This document shows, piece after piece, positions 44,564 through 56,722 of a stretch of 64,000 bases of DNA. Under the pieces are notes generated by a model. It saw nothing but the letters and a program-made list of their open reading frames with translations. It was not told the DNA's origin and ran no database searches. The DNA is taken from assembly GCA_947311845.1 (NCBI GenBank), contig CAMZMU010000041.1, forward strand, positions 136,676,542-136,740,541, in the 5' to 3' direction. This DNA comes from Poa pratensis (Eukaryota; Streptophyta; Magnoliopsida; Poales; Poaceae). The first letter of the stretch is position 1. Each line of letters opens with the position of its first letter. A program made the translations under genes and the position numbers.

Positions 44564-47500
44564 TCAGGACATTGCGTCCATGGTGACTGACGATCTGTGT
44601 CCCCAGTTCCTCTTGAAATTCTGCTCATCATCAGTTGAATCATCACGTGCGAGGCTCCTAGAACTGTTTCTGGACGTCCGCCTGCTATGTTTGTCACCGT
44701 CTGCTGGAGAAGAGGCGCGCATCCTCCGCCTACTATGTTTGTCACCATCTGCTGGAGAAGAGGCGCGCATCCTCTTCCTACTATTGCGATCCTCATCGTA
44801 GTCATTGGAAACTCTGTCAGAACGTCCATGGTCCCTCCTCTCCGATCTTGACCGGGACCTGCTCCTGGACTCTCTGCCATGAGGGGAACTCAAGCGCTGG
44901 TTGCGCTCTGATGGCCGGGGCCTCGAACCAGTGTCGTACTCTCTGCCATGAGGGGAACTCAAGCGCTGGTTGCGCTCTGATGGCCGGGGCCTCGAACCAG
45001 TGTCTCTTGGCCTCTCGGTCTGCCTCGAGCGTGCAGCAGCTTCGGCGTCCGGATGAGGTGCCTGCCTCGAACGTGCAGCAGCTTCGGCGTCCCGCTGAGA
45101 TGCCTGCCTCGAGCGTGCAGCAGCTTCAGCGTCCCGGTGTAGTGCAGGATGGGTTTCCCAGCTGCAAAACCAACAGACACTATTAGTATTGAAATTGAAA
45201 AAGGAGGATGACCAAATTGTACCACTGACTGGTCTTATGTCTGTCTATGTTCATTTCGATTAGCAAAAGTGAAGAAAAAAGTTCAATATAATTAATAATA
45301 TACCTTTGATGGTTTGCTGGATAGCCTTGCATGGCAAGAGCCTGCGGTGGCATATTGCCAAAGGGACCTTGCGGTGGCATATTGCCAAAGGGAGTCTGCG
45401 GTGGCATATTGCCAAAGGGATTGACACCAAAATGGACCCATATGGTAACCACCATAGTGCATGCCCATTGAGCCGTACATGTATGGATCAGTTACCATAG
45501 GAGGATATCCATTGTTGAAAGGGTTACAATATGCAGGGTCAAATGGAGCGTTGTAACCATAGTCAGCATTGTTTGGATGAACTATCTTAGTTGAGTCCAC
45601 CTTCTTTCGCTTCTTCTTCAATTGATCAGGCCTGGCAACTTTTGGTTCTAGGGTCCCTGATATCGTACTGTCCTTCAGGGTTGATTCGCTGACATCCTTT
45701 TGTTTGAGGGGGTCAGCAATTGGTACAGCCCTTTCCACTGAACATCCTGCAGAGCCTTCAGCTTTGCTTTTCAGATCCAAATTTTTCTGAGGGCGGTCCA
45801 CTTGATCATCTTCCCTGGCAACCTGGACACCCACGTCAGGGGAAGCTGCTGATAGCAGGTGGTCTTGCTTCAAGTCCTTTCCTGAAGCAGCCGAGGTGGC
45901 CGGGCTCTGCAACTTGGGATCAGGGTTGCTGCCTGAAGAACTTTTGTGCTTCCCTGTACCACTTGCAGTGCTGCTAGCCCTTGTTCCTAACATATTGCTG
46001 ATCGTGCTCCTGAGTGTGTGATTGGGAATGAGGTCATCTGCAAGTACCTTCACTCCACAAATGCACTTCGACTGTGTAATGATGTAATCTCGAATACCTG
46101 AGGGGGAAAAAAGACGGTTATTATTCCTCATCCAGTTTGAAGCATAAACTGGACACAGAAAACGATAGTGTAGACTAGTGTTATTGAACCGTAAACTGGG
46201 ATAGTGCAGATGGAATTAACTAAAACGAATTGGAGCATAAACACATATCGAAGCATAAACTGAACACAAAAACTAGTGTTATTAAATAAAACGAATTGGA
46301 GCATAAACACATATCGAATGTCTGAATAATGCATTGTTCCATCATACAACAAGGCTTCTAAATATACAGATGGAATACATGAAAACCGCTTACATTTATC
46401 ACAGAAACTGTTGAAGCAGCACTTGCTTGTTAACACCGCATCTGCCATCACCTTATTACATAGCCGGCAGTGGAGTTCTGCTGGCAAGTCATCAACAACA
46501 CTCACGGATGCAGCTGGGGCAAGCGCAGATGGAATGCCATCAACAGGATTTGCAGATACGACCGGGGCAAGAGAACGAGACATTTTAATTTTGTAATCGT
46601 CAAATTTGGGATCACCAATGGTTGGGCAATGATGAATAAAATGCCCTGGAATTTGGCATCGGAAGCAGGTATAGCCAGGTGGAGGTGCATGGCTTTCCTG
46701 TGGGCAATGTTTAATGAAATGGCCTGGAACTCCGCAGCTGCGGCACACATAGCCTGGTGGAGGTGCCTCCCCTCCTAGCGGTCCTTGACCTTCAGTAAGA
46801 AAGATTTGTCAAACAGCGGACATGTTAAATAATATATTGAAACCATATTAACAAAACAATGCAAACATTCCTGTGCGGTGACAAAATTCACGTATAGAAA
46901 ACCATGGAAATCAACAATTCATACAAAATCTGTAAAGTTGGAAGGCTCTCATCATAACTACACATACTAGCAATTTAGCAATAGCTTTGATTTTTTTAAG
47001 ATGATAATCTTAAGGTTATCTGCTTGGTCTTGAAGCCTACTTGTAACTCAAAAGAACATGATACTGAAGAAACATGATTGTAGCCTTACCATAATGGCGT
47101 CCTATAAACCTTTCACCAGCTTGTCCTCTATTAGATGGTCTCTCATCCCTACATGCAGCATTAAATAAGATCATTACAGAGGGTAGCAAAGATATATAGG
47201 TGCTGCTTTATGCGTGGAAAGGGAAATCTGTATTCTAACCATTTGAGTTCAGCTCCATCAATCACAGCTGCGATTGCAGCATCTTCATCTTGCACTTCTG
47301 TAGAGGAACAAGATTTTGAGACTGATTCAGTAACCACTGATCTGTTCGAAGCTACAGAACCATCTTCTATAACTTTCCGCCTGCAATTAGCCAAACAATA
47401 TTAGTGTATGCAGAAGACGTCTCCAACCTCGCAAAGTAAGAACAAAATTAGAATCTGTTTGGAGAGCGAGATCATCTAGTGTAAGGCAATACTCGTACAT

Positions 47501-49194
47501 TTTGGTACATTATTTAGAGAAAACGGCATAAAAAGAAAAGAGTGGAGTGCCGTTGTCTGTTTCAATTTTTGTTACAAAACACCAGTTATTATGAATGTAA
47601 GTAGACATGCACGCCAAGAAAAAGATATGTTAACATCCTAATGATGATGAACTTAAAGGCAGCAATTTTCACATGTTATCTCAGTTCCATCACTTAATCC
47701 CTACTGACTCAAAGTATTTCTCTTGACATCCGTACAAACAGGGGAATAGTGACTTACGAGGAGAATACGACGATATTCTCTGTCATTTGCCCAGCAATTC
47801 GGCGGACCAGGACAGTTACGTTCTGCGGTATCATGGCATTTTCATCTGCATACTCTGCATTCAAGAACAAGCACAGAAAACAGAAATGTCAAAGTATTTC
47901 ACTAAAACAATATCCTTCTAGCTTTCAAGTGTGAACAAACTCCCTGTAAACAAAAACTAGGGAATTATACTAGCATGTTTTAACTGAAACAAAGATCTTC
48001 AAAAAAGCACGACACGTCGAAATAACAGATTGAATTATGTTTAGAAAGTGGGAAACTGAGAGCTATTGCGATGTGCAGGATGCGAAAAGAAAAGAGCATG
48101 AATTGATCACAATTTGCAAAATACATTATCCACGGGACTGAAAACAGAGTGCCCAGATACATATAGGAGATCTCCAACCATATGAACCATATCCCAAAAA
48201 GATACCAAGGAATATGTATAGCAGCTCTTCCACTACAATAATAGTTCCTAGTTATTTACTGAGAGACGTCCACTGGGGTCATAGTATTATCTTGAGGGCA
48301 TGCATAATTCATATACTGAAAACTGATCATCGACGTGTACAGAACCGTCGGATGAACAATGAATATTACAGATTGATATGAGGCATGTCAAATCATTCAT
48401 TGGTAAATCACACAATGCAACAGAACATCTATCTAGACATTGTTTTGTCCGGATATGCACCAAATATACATAAGCACACAGACATCCTTGAATAGATAGC
48501 TGTGTCTTTAGATTCCACACGTGTCACAGGAACATCTGTGTATCTTGCAAGAGGCCTCTAAAAACCTATTTGATCTTTAACTTAAATGAGAGCAGATATC
48601 ACTTTTCATATATTTGGCTATGTTATGATTAACCGAGATGGCTTCAAACAATATTTATGATGGATAGAACTGGTCATGATGGTAAAAAAGGTTCTTTCAC
48701 GCAAATACAAACTTAAGGTAGATACTACTCACACAAATCCTAATACGGACACCTGAGAGCCTAAAACAACATAATCAACAGATAGATATCAAGAGGCAAT
48801 GGACCTCACACAGATTGCCGTTGTATGAGGCTGTAAGCGCATGATGTGATTATATTGCAAAAAATTCATACAAGAAAATGTTAACCACCGAATTTCCCAG
48901 AATTTTACATATTTGAATGCTGTTGTACATAAACCATGACCTAAATAAAGCTAATCGGCGTTAATACGAACCTTCGCCAGTCTGGGCGTTGGAGAGCGCG
49001 ATATCCTCCCTGGGGCCGCGGCCACGGGTACGGCCATGGCCATGACGGTTACTCGTCAAGATGAGCTGCTTGAGTTCGTAAACAGATATAAAAGAATGGG
49101 GCAATTGCACAGAATAAGTTTCCTTTGCACTCTTATATTTGTAATACACAACACCCATGACGGAGTCTCTTTTTTGTTGTTCCCTAGGGGGCAT
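44564..49194 (-). CDS. DWNN-zinc knuckle-RING E3 ubiquitin ligase (RBBP6/PQT3-like), one frameshift
   Basis: RBBP6-type proteins are nuclear RING/U-box ubiquitin ligases; the plant relative PQT3 regulates oxidative-stress tolerance. Exons (minus): 48972-49194, 47758-47854, 47240-47380, 47090-47148, 46394-46789, 45304-46097, 44564-45161, all GT/AG. Order: ubiquitin-like DWNN domain (about 13-100; VVYYKYKSAK, ISVYELK, ALSNAQTGE), CCHC knuckles at 189-202 and 215-228, RING/U-box-like Cys cluster from 281 (CRLC...CC...CDKC...CIC), Lys-rich region, then an SR-rich tail with tandem repeats. The AAAA at 45429-45432 breaks the frame near residue 527. With one base fewer the frame runs to TGA at 44564 (768 aa, exon phases consistent). 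As written, translation stops early in the last exon (about 580 aa). Either a real null-type change or a sequencing error. MGVVYYK at 49158 is an alternative start. Confidence 0.88.
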
Positions 49195-49825
49195 CTCTTT
49201 TGCACAAAATTATAAGAGACGGCCAGGAAGAAATTCCTCGGATCAAATATACACACAATTGCAACAGTAGAGCGTTACAGATCGGATTCGATCTAACGCT
49301 ATCGGCGGCGGCGGCGGCGGGTGGCGGATCCCTTCGAGATGGCGCGGAGTTGAATCCCTCGGACCGTCGGACGGCGCGGCGCGAATCCTGACGGGGCCCG
49401 GGTGGAGGAGGACGCGGACGGAGAGCTTGGACGGGGGACGCCGAGCCGCTCGGCCTCCGAAGTGTGGCGCTGGTGAAGGAGACGACGATTCCGGCGGCGG
49501 AGAGGCGTCCCGATCTGGAGGTCGCGCCGGGACTAGGGTTCCGCCGCTGCTGCGGAGGTAGGCGAGGCGATTGGGGAATTTTGCGAGGGGCGGCGTCGGG
49601 CGGGTGGGGAATCGAAGAGGAGGCTGGTGCTTTATATGGGACGCGCCGGATGTGAAACGTGTGGATGAGGTGTCCGACGCGGTCACGCTTTCCTGCTCGT
49701 TTCCCTGGCCACGAAGTTTCCGGGCTCCGGTGAGCTGGAGACGGTTCCGGCTTCCGATTCCGACCCCTACAGTCCTACACCAATGCAAATATTTGGTCTT
49801 GATTTTGCAAGGATATCTTTCATCG

Positions 49826-50579
49826 GGAAACCTAGCCGAGCCGCCGCCGCCACCTCCGCCTCCACCATAGATCGGTTCCCCCTCCTCCGGCCGGACTCGT
49901 CGGTGTCGCGAGGGGTGGGGAACCCGATCTATGGTTGAAATTCTCAATAAAAGTAGTGTTTCCAATAGATTTGATTAGGGTTTTGGTTCCGTCTTCTTCA
50001 ATGGAGTTTTCATCATCTACAATAAGCAATCTTTGGTTCTTTCTTCGACGACGAGATCTTCTTCCCGACGTCAATGGTGCTGCTGTAAGATTAAATTTGT
50101 CTAGGTTTGGTCCTTCAGATTTTGCTTCGCCGGATCGATTTTGGATCTTTTCTTATGGTTGCCGCGAGGATTGTCCTCGCAATATTTGTCCCGGCTGCTA
50201 CGTCCTCGACAATGGTGATTCGTACTCTCGGCTCTTAGCGACGTCGACCAAGCTGTCTGGTTGTTATTCCCTGGAATATTGGTGTTGGTACTCTTGCCGA
50301 TGTTGGTTAATCAACTTAATGGCTGCGTGCGTGCACGTACCCTTGGCATTGCGGCTCAAAATTATGGGAGAACCCTCGTTGGTATTCGCAGGTCTGTGGA
50401 TTGGTATCTTTGTCGTTCTACGGCTGCATTCAGAAAAGTGCAAGATTGTGTCATGGAAAAAGAAAGAGTTTGAAGATTTGCTCTTTTCTTTTAGACTTTA
50501 TTTGTAACCGCTGTAGTCAGCTCATGTATCTCTACCATGTACTATTCGTTACTATAATATATGGTATTAATTGCCAAAA
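49826..50579 (+). mobile_element. Poly(A)-tailed retroposon, copy B
   Basis: Flanked by the 17 bp duplication AAGGATATCTTTCATCG (49809-49825 and 50580-50596) and ending in an A run, the signature of LINE-machinery retroposition. It holds an open frame (49935-50507, 190 codons) related along most of its length to the frame in copy A (34371-34904), with RRRDLLPDVNG, SYGCREDCPRN and LINLMAACVH shared. The 5' part is GC-rich (CCGCCGCCGCCACC). There is no reverse transcriptase, so it is non-autonomous. It sits just upstream of the DWNN gene promoter region. Confidence 0.9.
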
Positions 50580-50596
50580 AAGGATATCTTTCATCG

Positions 50597-50911
50597 AATA
50601 CAAATTTGGGAAACTAAAGAATTTATCTTTTTTTACATAAGAATTTACCGTTGTTGCGTCTACACTCTACACTATGCCAGAAAGTTTTCTGCTATTGGTG
50701 ATATCTCAAATTTGATTTAGAAAAAATCGATCAAGTTTCAGTGTTGACATCGGGACAATTCTACGAGGGAGGATTTTTATGTATTGTGCCTTCAAGAGAC
50801 ACATTTGAAGACAACCTAATATGGTGGTATTTCATTGCGATGAGCCGATGACTGTGTTTTTGTTCTTTTTCAAGAGGGTGATGTTAAAGATTTCGAAAAC
50901 CTGAGTGCAAT
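50597..50911. other. Spacer, nothing recognised
   Basis: AT-rich sequence between two retroposon insertions; no gene seen. Confidence 0.45.
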
Positions 50912-50926
50912 GTATGACTATAGCAA

Positions 50927-51176
50927 TGTTGATAGAGGAAAATATTCCTTTATGCTTGCAGAAACAAAGAAGTTGTTGTCTGGGGACAGAGAGCTTGTAC
51001 TCAAGAAGATAAGCCGTAACCAAAATAGGGTTGCTCATGTTCTGGCAAAGTGGGGTAGGGAGAATGTGTCTTCAGATGTGCTGTTAGGCCATGCTCCTGT
51101 CTTTGTAACAGAGCTGACAGTCTCTGACTGTAACCTTATAACTGAGTAATAAAGTTCCATTTCAATCGCAAAAAAA
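50927..51176 (+). mobile_element. LINE 3' tail (250 bp), severely 5'-truncated
   Basis: Flanked by the exact 15 bp duplication GTATGACTATAGCAA (50912-50926 and 51177-51191) and ending with a run of 7 A. It encodes the last part of a plant LINE RNase H-like domain (LVLKKISRNQNRVAHVLAKW) with its stop at 51147-51149. Typical product of incomplete target-primed reverse transcription. Confidence 0.93.
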
Positions 51177-51191
51177 GTATGACTATAGCAA

Positions 51192-52449
51192 CTGGTCATG
51201 CAGTGTCGCAAGGCTTAACTATTATGGGGCTGGAGTAATTTAAGGGTATGTATTTTTAGGTTAATGCTTAAGACCCGCTTCACCCCGCATACATGTTTTA
51301 GTAGATGTTCTCATAACATATTAAAGTTGGCCCAAGGTCGGTCATAACATGGTTTGGGTTGGTTATACTGCACTCATAGGTAAAACCAATCTCTCTGCAA
51401 TACGGAATTGGCGCATCATAAAATGATCAGGCGGGGCAGGGTAACCAGTTTGGAATTTGATAAGTTTTAATTGCTTATGACCCCAATTCTTGCCTTTCTT
51501 TACGTTGACTGGTATACTGATGTTCATTTTCATTATTATTATTGCTGCCTTCTGTTTTACTATCATTGCTTATAGCTAATATAACTAATTTTTTATCTTT
51601 GGAATCCACGTTTCGACGATTGCTTATTATTGTTGTTTCATGATTGCTTATAGGCTTATAGCCAAAACAATGATATGACTGGAAGTTCGTTTTTTACGTT
51701 GGCAATGATAGTAAAACAGAAGGCATCAATAATAATTTTGTTTCATGATTGCTTATAGCCAAAACAATGATACTATCATTGCTTATTCTTGCCTTTCTTT
51801 ACGTTTCGACGACTTTGTAGAAGTTCGTTTTCTTAGCCAACTTTCCAGTCACAATTTTGTTTTGGCATAACATCATTCCGTTTTCTTACTCCATTTGGAT
51901 TTATTGTAATAGGTGAACTGATTTGAGCATTGGCTCTAAATGAACTATACTACAAACTTCTTTGGTGTTTCGATGCGGCGACTTCATCGCCAATGCATGT
52001 ATGAGTTTTCTGGCATAAGTTCACCTGAATGCGCGTGTGATGGCCAGTTGTGGCGCTTCGGTGTCAACTTCGGCGGCCATGCATGGCCACGTTTTCTAGT
52101 GTAGATCTCTTTTGACATATTTGGTTTGTTGAAGGTGGAAGCAAGAGAAGTCCCCCATTAAGAGAGTGTTCTCACATGCAAACAACAAGTGTATTTTGCA
52201 TGTTGATTTATTAATTTAGTATAATATATGCATGATGCAGACGAAAGAAGTCGAAAAGTAGACGGTAGTTTTTCATACTTATGTGAGGAACTGAGGATTG
52301 TTATATAAGGGGGGCATGTTAGAGGATTAAAAATTGGATGAAACCTAACATATTCTAATGGTATATGTTGAGAAACCCAAAATCAGGATAAACTTCAAAT
52401 TTTTAAGATGTTTCGTTTATTTTAAATATGTTGCAACTGCAACACATGT
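51192..52449. other. Intergenic with short inverted and direct repeats
   Basis: No gene. Strings such as TTATAGCCAAAACAATGATA occur twice (about 51656 and 51753). CTTCTGTTTTACTATCATTGC (about 51549) reappears inverted near 51705, suggesting small local rearrangements. Confidence 0.5.
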
Positions 52450-54413
52450 TGAAAGTGCATAAGCCCTCATGTGTGGTTTTGGTAATTAATGACAATCTCT
52501 ATGGACTAATGTTTGCATTGAGATATCTTTATAGATCTTATCCATGAAGAAGATTGGAGTTCATGTGTTGGACTCTAGAAGATTATATGATGACCAAGGT
52601 TCTATCCAATGGGTTTATATGAAGAATGGTCATCTAGAGTTGAGCTTATTGCAAGCATGGCTTGGAAAAGAAGATTGAGTGAACATTCATGTTTATCTCC
52701 AAGCCATCATCTATATCAAGAGAAGAAGATAAAGTGCAAGTGGATACATGAAGACGGAGCTAAGCAAGGCTCTCCCATAACGGAGTATGGGGGAGTATTT
52801 GAAGAAGTCTTCATCAAGCATGTGCTAGCAAGCACAATCAAGAAAGGTGTTCCAACTTGAGGGAGTCAAGATCGTCTTCATCTAGCTCAAATGGAATGCG
52901 CAAGGCAAAGATATGATCTTGATAGGTTTTCTGTTTTTACCGGTCTCTTGGTGTTAGTGGGAGACCGGGTTATAGGATAGACGACGTACTATCAAGAGGG
53001 GCTCTCAAGTGAGTAACTTGATCGCATCTTTGTGGAGAGTTCAAACCTTTGCATACTTGGCATTTCATCTTTCTTGGTTGTTATTTGGCTTTTATCCATG
53101 TGAGAATTTAGAGCTTGTGTTCATCTCCATACCAAGCTCTAGTTCATCAAAAACAGATTTCATATGAATATCTTGTGGTGTTTTTGATGTTGGAGGTTTT
53201 ACCGGTGCGTCTCTTGTAGAGAGGTCAAACTCTCCTCTTGTGTTATCCTCCTCACATGATGGACTATGATGTGTATATGTATGATTTTTTAGTGCTTGTG
53301 ATTATCTTCGGAGCAAGCCCAAGATCATAGAAAACGGAGTCCGGATGAAAAACTTGTTGCGTTTTCATGTTGAAAATATTATCGGTTTATCCTTGAGGAA
53401 AGCTCTTGTCGTTACCTTTCCAACAAAATTGCCACACATGGGAAGGTGTGGAACTTTCCTCAAGGATAAACCGATAATATTTCCAACATGAAAACGCAAC
53501 AAGTTTTTCATCCGGACTCCGTTTTCTATGATCTTGGGCTTGCTCCGAAGATAATCACAAGCACTAAAAAATCATACATATACACATCATAGTCCATCAT
53601 GTGAGGAGGATAACACAAGAGGAGAGTTTGACCTCTCTACAAGAGACGCACCGGTAAAACCTCCAACATCAAAAACACCACAAGATATTCAAATGAAATC
53701 CGTTTTTGATGAACTAGAGCTTGGTATGGAGATGAACACAAGCTCTAAATTCTCACATGGATAAAAGTCAAATAAGAACCAAGAAAGATGATATGCCAAA
53801 TATGCAAAGGTTTGAGCTCTCCACAAAGATGCGATCAAGTTACTCACTTGAGAGCCCCTCTTGATAGTACGCCGTCTATCCTATAATCCGGTCTCCCACT
53901 AACACCACGAGACCGGTAAAATAGAAACCCTATCAAGATCATACCTTTGCCTTGCGCATTCCACTTGAGCTAGTTGATGACGATCTTGACTCCCTCAAGT
54001 TGGAACACCTTTCTTGATTGTGCTTGCTAGCACATGCTTGATGAAGACTTCTCCAAATACTCCCCCATACACCATGATGGGATGGGAGAGCCTTGCTATG
54101 CTCCGTCTTCATGAATCCACTTGAACTTCATCTTCTTATCTTGATATATATGATGGCTTGGAGATAACATGAATGTTTACTCAATCTTCTTTTCCAAGTC
54201 ATGCTTGCAATAAGCTCAACTCTTCACATGACCATTCTTCATATAATCCCTTGGATAGAACCTTGGTCATCATGTAATCTTCTAGAGTTCAACACATGAA
54301 CTCCAATCTTTTCCCATGGACAAGATCTATAAGGATAACTCAATGCAAACATTAGTCCATAGGGATTGTCATTAATTACCAAAACCACGCATGGGGCAAC
54401 ACATGCACTTTCA
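52450..54413. repeat. Large palindrome: two LTR-like arms head to head
   Basis: Arm 1 (52450-53402, 953 bp) and arm 2 (53454-54413, 960 bp) are inverted copies separated by 51 bp. Both outer ends read TGAAAGTGCAT in their own orientation, which fits an LTR start. Identity is near complete next to the centre and drops toward the outer ends. No coding capacity. The outer flanks (CATGT / GTTTT) do not form a target duplication. Confidence 0.93.
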
Positions 54414-56722
54414 GTTTTTCTCCTCCAAAGGATTCCCAAGAATTATCGTTAGAGGATGAGGAAAACTCTCATCTCGATACTCAAGTATCTAATGGTCTCA
54501 TTTGTGTTTTGAGCGATGTAGTTCTTGCATCAATCATGCCTTTTCGGAACCTCATGAGATTTGGACCAAGCTTCAAGATAAATATGAAGTGTCCAACATT
54601 ATTGAGGATGATTGCTCCTTCCACATCCGGCCGTGATGAGTTCACAACTTCTTCCACTCCACCAACATGTGATTTGTCACAAGGTAATGATATGGTGAGT
54701 GGTGATAGAAATTGCTTTGTTGATGGTGAATATTCTATTGACTATACTTCATCTCTATCTCATTGCAATGTTCTATCTTTGGACTTAAACTCTCTAGCAC
54801 TTCAAATGTCCTACATGCTAGTGTTGATAGTCCTTGCATATCATGTATTAGTTGCTTAACTAAATCTCATGATGATATGCTTTATGTCTTGTTGCCATGA
54901 AAACAATGCTTCCATTTTCTAGTACTTGTGGCTAACAATGTAGAGGAAACCCAACACTTGTTGGAACAAGACATGGACCTCAATGGTGCTTCAAGCAATT
55001 CTTCATCATCATCGTCCATTACTCACTTTTGCCTTATGGCTAGGGATTCAAAGGTATCTCACCTTTGGAACCCTCTACATCTTGTGATGATGAGGATGAG
55101 GATTATTATGGATTAAAAGAGGATGATATTGACTCTTTAAAAGAAAGAGTGAGATGGTTTTTAGTGCTCTCCCTAAAGGTAGTAAAGCTTGCTCTTATTT
55201 GTGTGAAATTTTGACTTATGCTATTAAGTGCAAGGAAATCATTGAAGAAAAGGGAAGGATCGAAAGAGAGGATGCTATGGAAAAAGCATCCTTAGAAAAT
55301 GCTCTTGAGGAAGAGCATGAGCTTCGAGTGTCTCTTGAGGAGAAACTTGAATCTCTTGATGAAACAAATGATCTTATTTTTGCTAAAATCATTAAGGAAA
55401 GAGATCATGCTATTGCTAAATATAAAGTGCTTAAAAAGGAAAAAGTTGAATTTGGTGTTGGCAATGCTAGACTAATTGAGGATATAGAGAGACTTGACAA
55501 AGCTCATAAGGCTTTGGAAAGTGAACACTCTCTCCTTACAAGTCTCATGATCAACTCCAAACTCAACTATCTAAAAATGATGTGCCTAGTTCCTCTACTC
55601 CCTCATGTGATCATGCTAATATTATTGAGGAAAATGCTAGGTTGAATGATGAGCTTGCCAAGTTGTCTTCTTCCATTTCTAATGATAATGATGCTTGTGC
55701 TACTAACTCCACTTCTCGTGAAGCATCTATTTTGAAGGAGAATGTTGAGCTAAGGGCTCAACTTGAGTTGCTAACTAGCAAGTATGGGAAATTGGAAGAA
55801 AGTCATGAAAAGCTCTCTAGCTCTAATGAGGATCTTCTAGCATCCCATGCGAAGCTAAAGTTAGCTCATGAGGCTATCACTACAAAGGTAACATCTTGTG
55901 AGCCTCATGTGGACAATGGCACTACTTCTACTCTAAATGCTTTATTGCCATGTGCTAGTCCTTGTGATTCATCCACTCACAATATTGCTACATCTTGTGA
56001 TGAATTACTTTCCATGCCTTGTTGCTCTAACAATGAAGCATCTACTTCCTCTAGTGTTTTTGTTGATACTAACCATGTAGAGGAATTAAAAGAGCTCAAG
56101 GCCCAAGTCGCTTCTTTGAAGAAAGACTTGGAAAAGCGTCATGTTGGGAAGTCCACACTTGACAATGTGTTGAGTGTTCAAAGACGCCCCAATGACAAGA
56201 GTGGACTTGGATTCAACTCCAATAACAAGAACAAGTCCAAGTCTATCAAGAAGAACAAGGGCCAAGAACAAGTTAAAGATTCGGCCAAGATTGTTTGCTT
56301 CAAGTGCAAAGTTGAAGGGCACCATGTTAGATCTTGCCCTTTGAAGAAGAAGCCTCTTAGTGAGAAGCAACAAGGGAAGCGGCCTCAAGCTCAAACTCAA
56401 GATGAAGAACGGCCTCTTCCCAAGAAGAATCAAGCTACCCTCCTCAAGTCGAGATTCAACTAAGAAGAAAGGAGGAAGCCAATGTTGCTACATATGCCGT
56501 GAGAAGGGCCACTTTGCTTCTTCATGCACTAATGGTACCTTATCCAACCCCATTATTATTGATGATGTTTATTCTCTTCGGAAGGATAAGGTTGGCAATG
56601 TGTTTGCCAAATATGTTGGTACTCAAAGTGGTGTCAAGAAAAGCACCATTTGGGTTGCCAAGCCTATTGTGACTAACCTCTTAGGACCCAACTTGGTTGG
56701 GGACCAACAAGCTAAAACTTGA
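54414..56722 (+). pseudogene. Retrotransposon gag-like domain, non-autonomous element
   Basis: A long decayed gag region in the plus direction: a Ser-rich segment with SSSSSITHFCLMA (about 55005-55040), long coiled coils (55154-56100), and two CCHC zinc knuckles, CFKCKVEGHHVRSC (about 56298-56339) and CYICREKGHFASSC (about 56483-56527). Frameshifts lie near 55120, 55570 and 56455. It ends with a stop at 56720. No protease, integrase or reverse transcriptase follows, so the parent was a gag-only (LARD-type) element. The left edge is cut by the palindrome at 54413, where the adjoining LTR arm points the wrong way for a normal 5' LTR. Confidence 0.8.
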
